11,208 nt of DNA from Spirochaetaceae bacterium (lineage in GTDB: Bacteria > Spirochaetota > Spirochaetia > Treponematales > Breznakiellaceae), in assembly GCA_031290205.1 (NCBI GenBank), contig JAITNZ010000199.1, positions 1 to 11,208 of the forward strand. Direction: 5' to 3'. Of the stretch, positions 1 to 6,604 are shown piece by piece; the first letter of the stretch is position 1; every line of letters starts with the position of its first letter. The notes below the pieces were generated by a model that had not been told where the DNA came from, ran no database searches, and worked only from the letters and a program-made list of their open reading frames with translations. Both the position numbers and the translations under genes were made by a program.

Positions 1-1
1 T

Positions 2-2215
2 GTAGTGTTGACGCAGCTCGGCTCCGGATACACCGTGAGCGGGAAAATCGTCGGTTCGAGCGGAGGCGCCATTTCAGGCGCAACCGTCCGCCTCAAGCAG
101 GGCGCGAGCATTCAAGACACCACGACAAGCGCATCGACCGGACGCTGGACCTTTTCAAACTTGACTGCCGGCATATACACCATCCAAGCAGCCAGGCAAT
201 ACTATAACACCAACACGAGCGCCCCCTTTACCTTATCAAGCAACCTAGGCGGGATAGATGTAACCTTGCTGGCGGAAGGGGAGGCGGGCGACCCGATTGA
301 CCCTCCAGCCATTGTCATAGACCTTCCCCCCGACCTGCTCAGCGCGACGCTTGAGGCAGCAACGACGCTCAAACTAAAGTTTAGCGAAGCGGTAAGCAAT
401 GTCAGCGCCTCCGGTTGGTCGGTCGAAATAAATGGCGACACTTCTATTGCCGTAAACTCGGTAAGCGGCAGCGGCACGGAGTGGACGTTGACGCTGTCGT
501 CTGCGATAAATTACTGGGACGAGGTAACGCTTTCCTATAGTGGAAGTGCCGTAACAGACAGCGGGGGCAACAAACTGGAGCCAATAGGCGGCATGGGCGT
601 GCTGAACAGCCTCGAAGACTCACGGGGAGCGGGTTTATACCTCGACAGCGACCGCGCGAACAAACTCGGCAGCGCGACAGCCATAGCGGAGGCGGTCGCG
701 TATATCAACGGCAACGGCACGGAAAATGCCGCCTATACCCTGATAATTGACGCCAATCAAGACTGCAACCCGCTCACGCTTTCCGCCGCAACGCTGAAAA
801 GCGGCGTTACCCTGCGGCTTAAAGGGAAAGGCAGCGAGCGGGTCATCCAGCTTTGGGGAAGCGGCGCCCTTTTTACGGTAGGAAGCGGCATAACCCTCGT
901 TCTGGACAACCATATCACGCTGAAGGGGCATGGGAGCAACTATTATTCCCTTGTGAGCATCGAGTCGGGCGGCACTCTTAAAATGCGGGCGGGCAGCGGA
1001 GTAACAGGAAATAGCAACAGCGGGGTGTCTGTGTCTGGCGGCACATTCGAGATGAGCGGGGGCACTATCAGCGGCAATACGGCATCCTCTGCCGGCGGCG
1101 GCGGTGTAAATTTTTCTGGCAGCAGTACATTCGAGATGAGTGGCGGAACTATCAGCGGCAATACAGCATCGGCATACTACTCCGGTGGCAGTGTGCATTA
1201 TCCTAGCGGAGGCGTGTATTTTTCTGGCAGCGGCATATTCAATATGAGTGGCGGAACTATCAGCGGCAATACAGCATCCGCCTACAACTCCGGTGGCAGT
1301 GTGGATTATTCTGGCGGAGGCGTGTATTTTTCTGGCAGCGGCACATTTAAGATGAGCGGCGGCACTATCAGCGGCAATACGGCATCCTCTGCCTCCCCTT
1401 CCTCTCGCGCATCATCCACCTACTCCGGTGGCGGCGTAAATTTTTCTGGCACCGGCACATTCGAGATGAGCGGAGGAGCGATCAGTAGCAATACGGCATC
1501 CTCCACCGCCTCCACCGAAGCCTCTCATGCCTACTCAGGCAGCGGCGTGTGTGTGTCTGTCGGCACATTCGAGATGAGCGGTGGCTCTATCAGTGGCAAT
1601 ACAGCATCCGCCATGGCCTCTTACTACAGTGCCGGCGGCTCCAGCTCCGCCTACTCAGCCGGAGGCGTGTATTATTCTGGCAGCGGCACATTTAAGATGC
1701 GCGGTGGCTCTATCAGCAGCAATACGGCATCCTCTACCGCTCCTGCTGATGGCATCTTCACCTCAAACTACCCCACCTACACCTACTCAGGCGGCGGCGT
1801 GTATTTTTCTAACGCCACATTCGAGATGAGCGGTGGAACTATCAGCGGCAATACGGCATCCTCTGCCTCCCCTTCCTCTCACGCATCATCCACCTACTCC
1901 GGTGGCGGCGTATATGTGAGTGGTAGCATATTCGCAATGAGTGGCGGCACAATCGGTGGCAATACGGGCACCTCCACCGGCGGCGGCGTGTTTATTGGCA
2001 ACGGCACATTCATCAAGGATACCACAGGCGGCATAATTTATGGCAAGAACGAGGGGAACAATAGTAATACCAGTGGCAAGGGAGATACCTTTGGTCATGC
2101 AGTTTCCTATGCCTATGGTAACTACTATCGCGACACAACGGTAGGGGCAAGCGACCGCTTGAGTACCAGTATGCTTCCTTTAAGCGGAACAGAATTTGGC
2201 TGGACGAAGAAGTAG
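2..2215 (+). CDS. Large beta-helix repeat surface protein (5' partial)
   Basis: The reading frame is already open at the left edge and ends at TAG 2213-2215, so this is probably the C-terminal part of a longer exported protein. The GTG at position 5 has no visible ribosome site. Numbering from that GTG, residues about 8-90 resemble a carboxypeptidase-regulatory-like fold (YTVSGKIVGSSGG, GATVRL, GIYTIQA). Residues about 105-205 look like a bacterial Ig-like domain (LKLKFSEAVSNV, WTLTLSSAI). From about residue 320 to 690 there are nine imperfect copies of a unit with core FEMSGGTISGNTAS, separated by Ser/Ala/Tyr/Gly-rich spacers of varying length, as expected for a right-handed parallel beta-helix. 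Beta-helix proteins of this style are common in treponemes and are usually cell-surface or secreted. The substrate or adhesion role cannot be read from the sequence. No autotransporter or sorting domain is seen at the C-terminus, which ends in FGWTKK. Confidence 0.85.
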   Translation, partial: VVLTQLGSGYTVSGKIVGSSGGAISGATVRLKQGASIQDTTTSASTGRWTFSNLTAGIYTIQAARQYYNTNTSAPFTLSSNLGGIDVTLLAEGEAGDPIDPPAIVIDLPPDLLSATLEAATTLKLKFSEAVSNVSASGWSVEINGDTSIAVNSVSGSGTEWTLTLSSAINYWDEVTLSYSGSAVTDSGGNKLEPIGGMGVLNSLEDSRGAGLYLDSDRANKLGSATAIAEAVAYINGNGTENAAYTLIIDANQDCNPLTLSAATLKSGVTLRLKGKGSERVIQLWGSGALFTVGSGITLVLDNHITLKGHGSNYYSLVSIESGGTLKMRAGSGVTGNSNSGVSVSGGTFEMSGGTISGNTASSAGGGGVNFSGSSTFEMSGGTISGNTASAYYSGGSVHYPSGGVYFSGSGIFNMSGGTISGNTASAYNSGGSVDYSGGGVYFSGSGTFKMSGGTISGNTASSASPSSRASSTYSGGGVNFSGTGTFEMSGGAISSNTASSTASTEASHAYSGSGVCVSVGTFEMSGGSISGNTASAMASYYSAGGSSSAYSAGGVYYSGSGTFKMRGGSISSNTASSTAPADGIFTSNYPTYTYSGGGVYFSNATFEMSGGTISGNTASSASPSSHASSTYSGGGVYVSGSIFAMSGGTIGGNTGTSTGGGVFIGNGTFIKDTTGGIIYGKNEGNNSNTSGKGDTFGHAVSYAYGNYYRDTTVGASDRLSTSMLPLSGTEFGWTKK
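1039..1985 (+). repeat. Nine degenerate in-gene repeats (MSGGTISGNTAS units)
   Basis: Units begin near 1039, 1126, 1231, 1341, 1455, 1561, 1685, 1814 and 1926. Each encodes a variant of FEMSGGTISGNTAS followed by a spacer. The core is strongly conserved at DNA level, while spacers vary from a few residues to about 25. Two spacers, near 1380-1437 and 1860-1914, are almost identical and differ by an Arg/His change, which suggests a recent internal duplication or gene conversion. Confidence 0.9.
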
Positions 2216-2236
2216 GGGGGGAGGATATAGAGAATA

Positions 2237-2266
2237 CCCGCCCTTGGCGTGAAGGGCGGGGGTTTT
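2237..2266 (+). terminator. Intrinsic terminator after the beta-helix gene
   Basis: A 9-bp perfect stem (CCCGCCCTT at 2237-2245 with AAGGGCGGG at 2252-2260) with a 6-nt loop is followed by GGTTTT. It lies 21 nt after the stop codon and marks the end of the GC-rich left-hand transcription unit. Confidence 0.9.
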
Positions 2267-2310
2267 GTAGAGTGCATAACCTCGTATGAGGATAAGATAT
2301 ATTTTTTAGT

Positions 2311-2326
2311 TTCGCTAAAGAGCGAA
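2311..2326 (+). other. Small hairpin just upstream of the ribosome site of the 19-codon ORF
   Basis: TTCGCT (2311-2316), loop AAAG, AGCGAA (2321-2326) form a 6-bp hairpin ending about 5 nt before the AAGGAG at 2332-2337. It sits in the leader of the accessory operon. Any effect on translation is inference. A TATATT at 2298-2303 could be a -10 box, but no convincing -35 was found. Confidence 0.4.
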
Positions 2327-2342
2327 GAAGGAAGGAGAAGTT

Positions 2343-2402
2343 ATGAATAGAATAGCACGGCTTTTAGTCGCAATTAGAGATATCAAGGAAAGAATATTAT
2401 GA
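2343..2402 (+). CDS. 19-codon ORF translationally coupled to the next gene
   Basis: ATG 2343 is preceded by a good Shine-Dalgarno (AAGGAG 2332-2337, 5-nt spacing) and encodes MNRIARLLVAIRDIKERIL, ending at TGA 2400-2402. The stop overlaps the ATG of the membrane-protein gene (2399) in the ATGA arrangement typical of coupled translation. The peptide is amphipathic and basic. It could be a leader peptide controlling the downstream gene, a genuine microprotein, or chance. The strong ribosome site and the exact overlap favour real translation. Confidence 0.55.
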   Translation: MNRIARLLVAIRDIKERIL

Positions 2403-3193
2403 TACCATGTTATGAATTTGATTTATCTATCACCTTATATGAATTTCTGATAGGATTGAGTGCGTTTATCGGTGCCCTTGCCATTGTCGCAGGTGGTATT
2501 AGATGGCTTGCTAATAAGCTAAATAAGAACACGACTACAATTAAATCTATTCTGCCATACATAAGGATAGATGAAGCTAAAACATATCTACCTGTTAAAT
2601 CTCAACACGAATTTTCGCAAATCATTAGAGATGCTCCGTTAGATGTGTTGCAGGTTGCAAGCCTTGCATATTTTGTGCATTTTAACAGTACAGATAAAAA
2701 TGAAAACAAGGTAGTATATAAATCGAATTGCAAGCCTAGGTTTGGAATAAAATGGCTTTTTGAAGCTGCGAAAGGTAGTGCTGTTGATGACATCAGAAAA
2801 AAAATTAAAAGGGCTAAATCATATTTGTTTAATGTCAAACGTTATGAAGACTATATTTTTAAAAACACTAATGTTAATGAAACTATGGATACAATACGCC
2901 ATCTTGAATGTGAAATTCCATTAGACCCTATCAGGTTTTTGCCCTTCTATAAGACTGTTTCAATTAGTGTAAAAATTGAGAATTCAAATAAAAGCCATAC
3001 ATCATGGTGTAAATTTAAATTAAACATAGAAGATAATGCAATACAATCAATGGCGAACAAAATTCCTGAGTTAAACTCAAAAAAAGAAAGAGAATACTGG
3101 CTAAAAAATTGGAAAAAAGAATTTGATAAGAATAACGAACCCAAATTTGATTTGAGTAGTGAGGGGGGGAGTAGTATTTATGGAAAATCGTAG
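2399..3193 (+). CDS. Membrane-anchored protein of unknown function
   Basis: 264 residues. I do not recognise the family. One clear hydrophobic segment near the N-terminus (about residues 10-34, ending before basic residues in WLANKLNKN) suggests a signal anchor with the rest on one side of the membrane. The remainder is a mixed alpha/beta, Lys-rich soluble domain without an obvious catalytic motif. The start ATG overlaps the stop of the preceding 19-codon ORF and also has AAGGA at 2385-2389, 9 nt upstream. The gene is AT-rich and codon use contrasts with the beta-helix gene. The last bases, including TAG 3191-3193, lie in the first copy of the dispersed repeat. Its place beside Shedu and a toxin pair makes a role in defence or conflict possible, but this is guilt by association only. 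Confidence 0.75.
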   Translation: MIPCYEFDLSITLYEFLIGLSAFIGALAIVAGGIRWLANKLNKNTTTIKSILPYIRIDEAKTYLPVKSQHEFSQIIRDAPLDVLQVASLAYFVHFNSTDKNENKVVYKSNCKPRFGIKWLFEAAKGSAVDDIRKKIKRAKSYLFNVKRYEDYIFKNTNVNETMDTIRHLECEIPLDPIRFLPFYKTVSISVKIENSNKSHTSWCKFKLNIEDNAIQSMANKIPELNSKKEREYWLKNWKKEFDKNNEPKFDLSSEGGSSIYGKS

Positions 3194-3295
3194 CAACTAC
3201 TTTTTCAGGTGCTGTTGTTTATGGACGGATGAATACGTCAGGCTTGCAAGCTGAAATAAATTGAGGCGCTGAAAGAGCGGCGCGTCAACGGGAGC
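3190..3295 (+). repeat. Dispersed repeat, copy 1
   Basis: First of three related elements (others at 5517 and 6366). It starts on the TAG stop of the preceding gene. The best conserved part, 3242-3295, differs from 5568-5621 at only 5 of 54 positions. It contains a hairpin CGCTG/CGGCG around loop AAAGAG (3267-3282), where copies 2 and 3 have CGCTG/CAGCG, so pairing is kept through a wobble. A perfect palindrome GCTTGCAAGC lies at 3242-3251. Copy 1 lacks the 3' extension shared by copies 2 and 3 (GGCTTAGAGTGCGGG). Confidence 0.85.
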
Positions 3296-3318
3296 AGCAA
3301 TTCGCCGTTTCAGAGGGA

Positions 3319-3459
3319 ATGGCTAAAATGATGAGGAGCGATTTTCTAAAAGATGTGGACCGTGATGCCATTATAGCGGACGCTGGCAATCAGATAGTGA
3401 ATGCTACAGGATATTATATTCGCAGGGGCGTCTATTACAAGGATGTTAAGAATGATTAA
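3319..3459 (+). CDS. 46-codon ORF overlapping the Shedu gene (possible gene remnant)
   Basis: ATG 3319 (or the internal ATGs at 3328 and 3331, better spaced from the GAGGGA at 3313-3318) to TAA 3457-3459. It encodes a 46-residue product containing MRSDFLKDVDRDAIIADAG and GYYIRRGVYYKDVKND. It overlaps the ATG of the Shedu gene by 8 nt, so translation of the two is probably coupled. The frame stays open upstream to TGA 3262-3264 inside repeat copy 1, reading AERAARQREQQFAVSEG before the ATG. It may therefore be the tail of a decayed larger gene rather than an independent one. No family recognised. Confidence 0.45.
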   Translation: MAKMMRSDFLKDVDRDAIIADAGNQIVNATGYYIRRGVYYKDVKND

Positions 3460-4672
3460 ATTTTCTACTGAATCAAATCTATTGCTTTTTGAGTATTCAC
3501 CGGAAACAAGTCCGAATTCATGGATCTTTAAGAGCTTGAAAACAAATGGACATGTCAATTTTAAAAAGATTTTTTTCTTTACGAAAGAGGATCTATATCA
3601 GTATGATGATGAATATGATATTAATGACGACGGGTCCCCTGTAATTTTTGTTTTAGGGAACTTAAATGTCAAAAACGATTATTTTATGATAGAAGGCAAA
3701 AAACTAGGAATTAACCAGAATATAGGGTTTGAAAAACAAATCGAATTAAAAACGAAATATTTCATTGCGGCTCGTAATATTTCAATATTTAAAAGATTAG
3801 ATAGCATCATCAAGAACGATGTTCTAATTGGCAACGATGTCAATGCAACTTTACAATATAAAACTTTTCAGAAAATATTGCAAAAATTCCCCAATACAAC
3901 CGAATGTAATAAATATGCCGAAATGCGCATATCTATGATAATCCGCGAAGAATTATCAGAAGCCACTACGACCATAGAAAAATACGAAAAATATATGAAT
4001 GATAAACCCAGCAGAAGAAACCACGTCTCGAAAGAAGAAATATCGGAAATTGAAACTATAAAATACGAATATATTTTTAACAAATTAAATGAAATGATAA
4101 GTCATCCAGAAGAATACAGCGAAAAAATATGGCAAAATGAGATGCTCGACATACTGCAGCTGTTATTTCCTAAATATGTATCGGTCTTGAAGGAAGTTAC
4201 AATTAAAGATATATATTCTGATAAAAGCAGACGATTGGACTACCTGTTAATAGATTTTAAGGGCAACATTGATATAATCGAAATCAAAAGACCTCGTCTC
4301 GATTCACTGATAACCAAAACAGCATATAGTAGGGACAATTTTGTTCCTCTCCGTGATTTAAGCGAAGCAGTCATGCAAGTAGAGAAGTATATTTTTTACT
4401 TAAACAGTTGGTCAAGAGCTGGCGAGGATGCCTTGCAAAAGAAATACCAATCAGAATTACCGGAAAATTTAAAAATTAAAATTATCAACCCATCGGGTAT
4501 CATAATTATGGGGCTAGACAAGGACTTAAGTAAAGAACAATTAGACGATTTAGAAATTATTAAGCGAACGTATAATAAAATATTAGACATTATAACCTAT
4601 GATGATTTAATCAGAAGACTTGAAAGTTTAATTTATAAATTTAAGAGTAAGTCTGTTGATAAGACGGAGTAA
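3452..4672 (+). CDS. sduA: Shedu anti-phage system nuclease SduA (DUF4263)
   Basis: 406 residues from ATG 3452, chosen because AAGGA at 3439-3443 is 8 nt upstream. The frame extends further upstream but that stretch overlaps the 46-codon ORF without a ribosome site. The C-terminal third carries the PD-(D/E)XK nuclease core of the Shedu family: Asp263 in RRLDYLLID, then Glu277 and Lys279 in IDIIEIKRPRLDSL. This is followed by the family-typical YSRDNFVPLRDLSEAVMQVE with a Gln-containing helix. The N-terminal half (about 1-150) is the variable region, followed by a helical, Lys/Glu-rich linker (about 155-240). Shedu is known as a single-gene phage-defence system whose nuclease acts on DNA; the trigger is presumably read by the variable N-terminal region. 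The gene is AT-rich like the rest of the island, consistent with transfer. All expected catalytic residues are present. Confidence 0.87.
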   Translation: MIKFSTESNLLLFEYSPETSPNSWIFKSLKTNGHVNFKKIFFFTKEDLYQYDDEYDINDDGSPVIFVLGNLNVKNDYFMIEGKKLGINQNIGFEKQIELKTKYFIAARNISIFKRLDSIIKNDVLIGNDVNATLQYKTFQKILQKFPNTTECNKYAEMRISMIIREELSEATTTIEKYEKYMNDKPSRRNHVSKEEISEIETIKYEYIFNKLNEMISHPEEYSEKIWQNEMLDILQLLFPKYVSVLKEVTIKDIYSDKSRRLDYLLIDFKGNIDIIEIKRPRLDSLITKTAYSRDNFVPLRDLSEAVMQVEKYIFYLNSWSRAGEDALQKKYQSELPENLKIKIINPSGIIIMGLDKDLSKEQLDDLEIIKRTYNKILDIITYDDLIRRLESLIYKFKSKSVDKTE

Positions 4673-4784
4673 ATTATGAAAATGATTTTTATCAAATCGG
4701 GTAGCCCTTGTCTGCTATTGCAAGGCATGTGTCTGCGGGGATGCGGGGACATAGAGTTATGGTTTTATTTATAGGAGGTATAAT

Positions 4785-5462
4785 ATGGAGATAAACATGA
4801 AAAAAATCAGTATCGCGCTGATGCTGGCGCTGGTTGCTACGGCAATAAGTTTTGGACAGGAATACACTGTATACTGTAGTGACGAGACACAGGGGTATAT
4901 TACCATAACAAAAGACGCAAAGGCTAAAATTACAATCCATTGCAAACTAACTAAAGGATATGTGCTATTATCTAAAGAGATTTGCCCAATATTACCAAGC
5001 GGTATTTTCGTTATGTTTTATCCTGATCAAAATATTGAAATTGACGGAAATACAACTACAGAGACCCGCTCAGATGGGTTCTGGAGCAAAACAGTTGTTG
5101 ACGGAAATACAACAACAGAGACACGCTCTAATGGGTTCTGGAGTAAAACAGTTGTCGATGGAAATACAACTACAGAGACACGCTCTAATGGGTTCTGGAG
5201 TAAAACAGTTGTTGACGGAAATACAACTACAGAGACTGACACAACTGGTTACTGGGAGAAAAAAGTTGTTGACGGAAATATAACTACAGTAACCCATGAA
5301 TATTTTGGTATAAGAGCAAAAAAAGTTGTTGACGGAAATACAACTACAGTAACCTTTTCAGATGGTGTTTCCAATAAAACTGTCGTTGTCAAAGATGGTT
5401 ATGCTATTTATATTCATACGACGGGAATACTCAAAGAAAATTATATACCTTTTATAAAGTGA
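4785..5462 (+). CDS. Exported protein with tandem DGNTTTET repeats
   Basis: 225 residues from ATG 4785, which has a strong AGGAGG at 4773-4778 six nt upstream. The in-frame ATG at 4797 is too far from it. A signal peptide is clear (MKKISIALMLALVATAISFGQ). The first about 85 mature residues form a small domain with two cysteines (YTVYCSDETQGY, ITIHCKLTKGY). This is followed by six 19-20-residue repeats of the type DGNTTTETRSNGFWSKTVV and one degenerate copy, expected to form a repetitive beta structure. A similar look is seen in MORN-like and other surface repeat proteins, but I do not recognise the family. It lies 112 nt after the Shedu gene. Nothing links it functionally to defence. It could be a secreted or periplasmic binding protein. 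Confidence 0.8.
   Translation: MEINMKKISIALMLALVATAISFGQEYTVYCSDETQGYITITKDAKAKITIHCKLTKGYVLLSKEICPILPSGIFVMFYPDQNIEIDGNTTTETRSDGFWSKTVVDGNTTTETRSNGFWSKTVVDGNTTTETRSNGFWSKTVVDGNTTTETDTTGYWEKKVVDGNITTVTHEYFGIRAKKVVDGNTTTVTFSDGVSNKTVVVKDGYAIYIHTTGILKENYIPFIK
5043..5390 (+). repeat. 57-bp tandem repeats inside the exported protein gene
   Basis: Units start at GAC/GAT 5043, 5100, 5157, 5214 and 5271 (exact 57-bp period) and 5331 (60 bp). The first four are nearly identical, the later ones diverge. Because the period is a multiple of three, copy-number change keeps the frame. Each unit encodes DGNTTTET followed by a variable aromatic segment and a KTVV or KKVV end. Confidence 0.95.
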
Positions 5463-5516
5463 ACCATAATATGTTGTTAGTGTAGTTTTAAACATATTAG
5501 ATGTACAAGAACAACC

Positions 5517-5643
5517 GTAACCGCTACCTTTTCAGGCGTGTTGCTTGCGAACGGATAAATACGGAGTGATTGCAAGCTAAAATAAATCGAGCCGCTGAAA
5601 GAGCAGCGCGTCAACGGGAGCGGGGCACGGCTTAGAGTGCGGG
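5517..5643 (+). repeat. Dispersed repeat, copy 2
   Basis: Lies 54 nt after the exported-protein gene and ends 71 nt before the PIN gene. Positions 5568-5643 match 6419-6494 at 72 of 76 positions. It has the CGCTG/CAGCG hairpin (loop AAAGAG) and the shared 3' extension with a GCAC/GTGC stem. In two reading frames the copies keep similar peptides: INRAAERAARQRE in one, and LRTDKYGVIAS followed by a stop in another. Confidence 0.9.
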
Positions 5644-5714
5644 GGGCGACAGCTATCGCAACCAGTGTCTGTACCCCTGCATGGATGTAGACAAAGTCCA
5701 AAAACTATGCCACA

Positions 5715-6209
5715 ATGCTAGATATGGAAACAAAAAAAAGCGCGTACATGGAAACGGCGATGTTTAACTATTTCTTTGATGAAGCGCGGGACGGGCATCT
5801 TGTCACGGTAGCCTTTTTTGAAGCCGCAGGCAGGGGTGAAATACAAGCCTATACCTCGCAATACGTCATTGGCGAATTACAGAATGCGGCAGAACCTAAG
5901 CGCAGTGATATGTTAGCGCTGATTGATAGGTTTCATATTAAAGTTTTAGAAAAAACCGATGAAGCAGTCCGGCTTGCAGATATCTATATAGCGGCAAATG
6001 ATGGTATTTCCGCAAAGAAGCGGCTGGATGCCACGCATATTGCTATTGCTTCTGTGCGCCGTTTGCAGTATGTTGTATCGTGGAATTTTAAGCATATTAA
6101 CAAGGAAAGAACCAGAAAGATGGTAAATTATATCAATCAAAAATATGACTATGAGGCTATAACCCTCTGTGAGCCATGGGAGGTAGTTTATGACGGAACA
6201 GAAACATAA
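5715..6209 (+). CDS. PIN-domain ribonuclease toxin
   Basis: 164 residues. PIN-fold signatures are visible: YMETAMFNYFFDE near the N-terminus (Glu13 in place of the more usual Asp, a variant seen in this branch of the family), YVIGELQNA (Glu54), and KKRLDATHIAIASV (Asp105) followed by VSWNFKHINK. The last block is typical of PIN proteins that cleave RNA in toxin-antitoxin pairs. The start is uncertain: ATG 5715 and ATG 5724 both lack a clear ribosome site, and the domain itself begins at about residue 9. It overlaps by 20 nt a small downstream gene that is the probable antitoxin, so the order is toxin first. It is the only recognisable gene between repeat copies 2 and 3. Confidence 0.85.
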   Translation: MLDMETKKSAYMETAMFNYFFDEARDGHLVTVAFFEAAGRGEIQAYTSQYVIGELQNAAEPKRSDMLALIDRFHIKVLEKTDEAVRLADIYIAANDGISAKKRLDATHIAIASVRRLQYVVSWNFKHINKERTRKMVNYINQKYDYEAITLCEPWEVVYDGTET

Positions 6210-6369
6210 GTCAATCTATACACCTGTAGAAGAAGAAGTTGACGCTATCCGTGATCGCATTTGGGAAGAGACCAAAGAGATGAGTCCGGCAGAGTTTAAT
6301 GAATATATCGAACAAATAACCGCACCGGTCATGAAAGAATTTGGCATAAAGTGTGTAAGAGAGAGGTAG
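6190..6369 (+). CDS. Small partner of the PIN protein, probable antitoxin
   Basis: 59 residues from ATG 6190 with GGGAGG at 6178-6183, six nt upstream, ending at TAG 6367-6369. The start lies inside the PIN gene. The product is short, acidic in the first half (VEEEVDAIRDRIWEETKEM) and probably helical, as expected for a toxin-neutralising peptide. No ribbon-helix-helix or AbrB DNA-binding motif is obvious, so it may act only by binding the toxin. The stop codon is part of the third repeat copy. The role is inferred from size, overlap and neighbour. Confidence 0.75.
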   Translation: MTEQKHKSIYTPVEEEVDAIRDRIWEETKEMSPAEFNEYIEQITAPVMKEFGIKCVRER

Positions 6370-6494
6370 TAGCTATCTTTTGCATCTGCTGCTGTTTATC
6401 GACTGATGAATACAGCAGGATTGCAAGTTAAAATAAATCCAGCCGCTGAAAGAGCAGCGCGTCAACGGGAGCGGCACACGGCTTAGAGTGCGGG
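6366..6494 (+). repeat. Dispersed repeat, copy 3
   Basis: Begins on the stop codon of the putative antitoxin, as copy 1 begins on the stop of the membrane-protein gene. Besides the AAAGAG-loop hairpin it has a CTGCTGT/ACAGCAG stem at 6386-6417, not well kept in the other copies. A GCGGG-AG-CCCGC hairpin at 6490-6501 follows the 3' end. The 5' third is the most divergent among the copies. Confidence 0.88.
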
Positions 6495-6569
6495 AGCCCG
6501 CGCTAGAATATTTCTTAGAATCATCGCCGCACATCTCGGGGGAAATCTGCCCTCAGCTCAAGCGGGGAC

Positions 6570-6597
6570 TTGCAGAAGGATTTGTTTTAGTTTACAA
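6570..6597 (+). promoter_or_regulatory. Possible promoter for the binding-protein gene
   Basis: TTGCAG (6570-6575), 16-nt spacer, TACAAT (6592-6597). The expected start of transcription would be about 6604, next to the ATG at 6605, so the message would be nearly leaderless. This fits the absence of a Shine-Dalgarno there. The -35 match is only partial. Confidence 0.35.
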
Positions 6598-6604
6598 TAC
6601 CCGC

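Noticed and set aside
635..1198. Minus-strand ORF of 187 codons opposite the beta-helix gene
   Set aside because: Composition is a mirror of the low-complexity repeats on the plus strand, with no independent coding evidence.
4707..4730. Terminator after the Shedu gene
   Set aside because: A CCTTG/CAAGG stem with a 10-nt loop exists but is short and not followed by a T-run.
5043..5390. CRISPR-like array
   Set aside because: The regular spacing comes from contiguous 57-bp in-frame coding repeats with no unique spacers.
5477..5701. Minus-strand ORF of 74 codons
   Set aside because: It lies mostly over repeat copy 2, has no recognisable domain and no ribosome site; treated as a shadow of the repeat.
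3190..6494. Classical integron attC sites
   Set aside because: The three elements are at gene ends and have stems, but I find no paired RYYYAAC and GTTRRRY core sites at their ends, and no integrase is in the window. The nearest match, GTTGACG on the minus strand, does not fit.
6488..6604. Upstream extension of the binding-protein ORF
   Set aside because: It starts inside repeat copy 3 and precedes a clear lipoprotein signal peptide at 6605, so it is unlikely to be translated as part of the protein.
6494..6604. Cobalamin riboswitch or Fur box upstream of the importer
   Set aside because: No riboswitch core elements or convincing Fur palindrome were seen in the 110 bases available.
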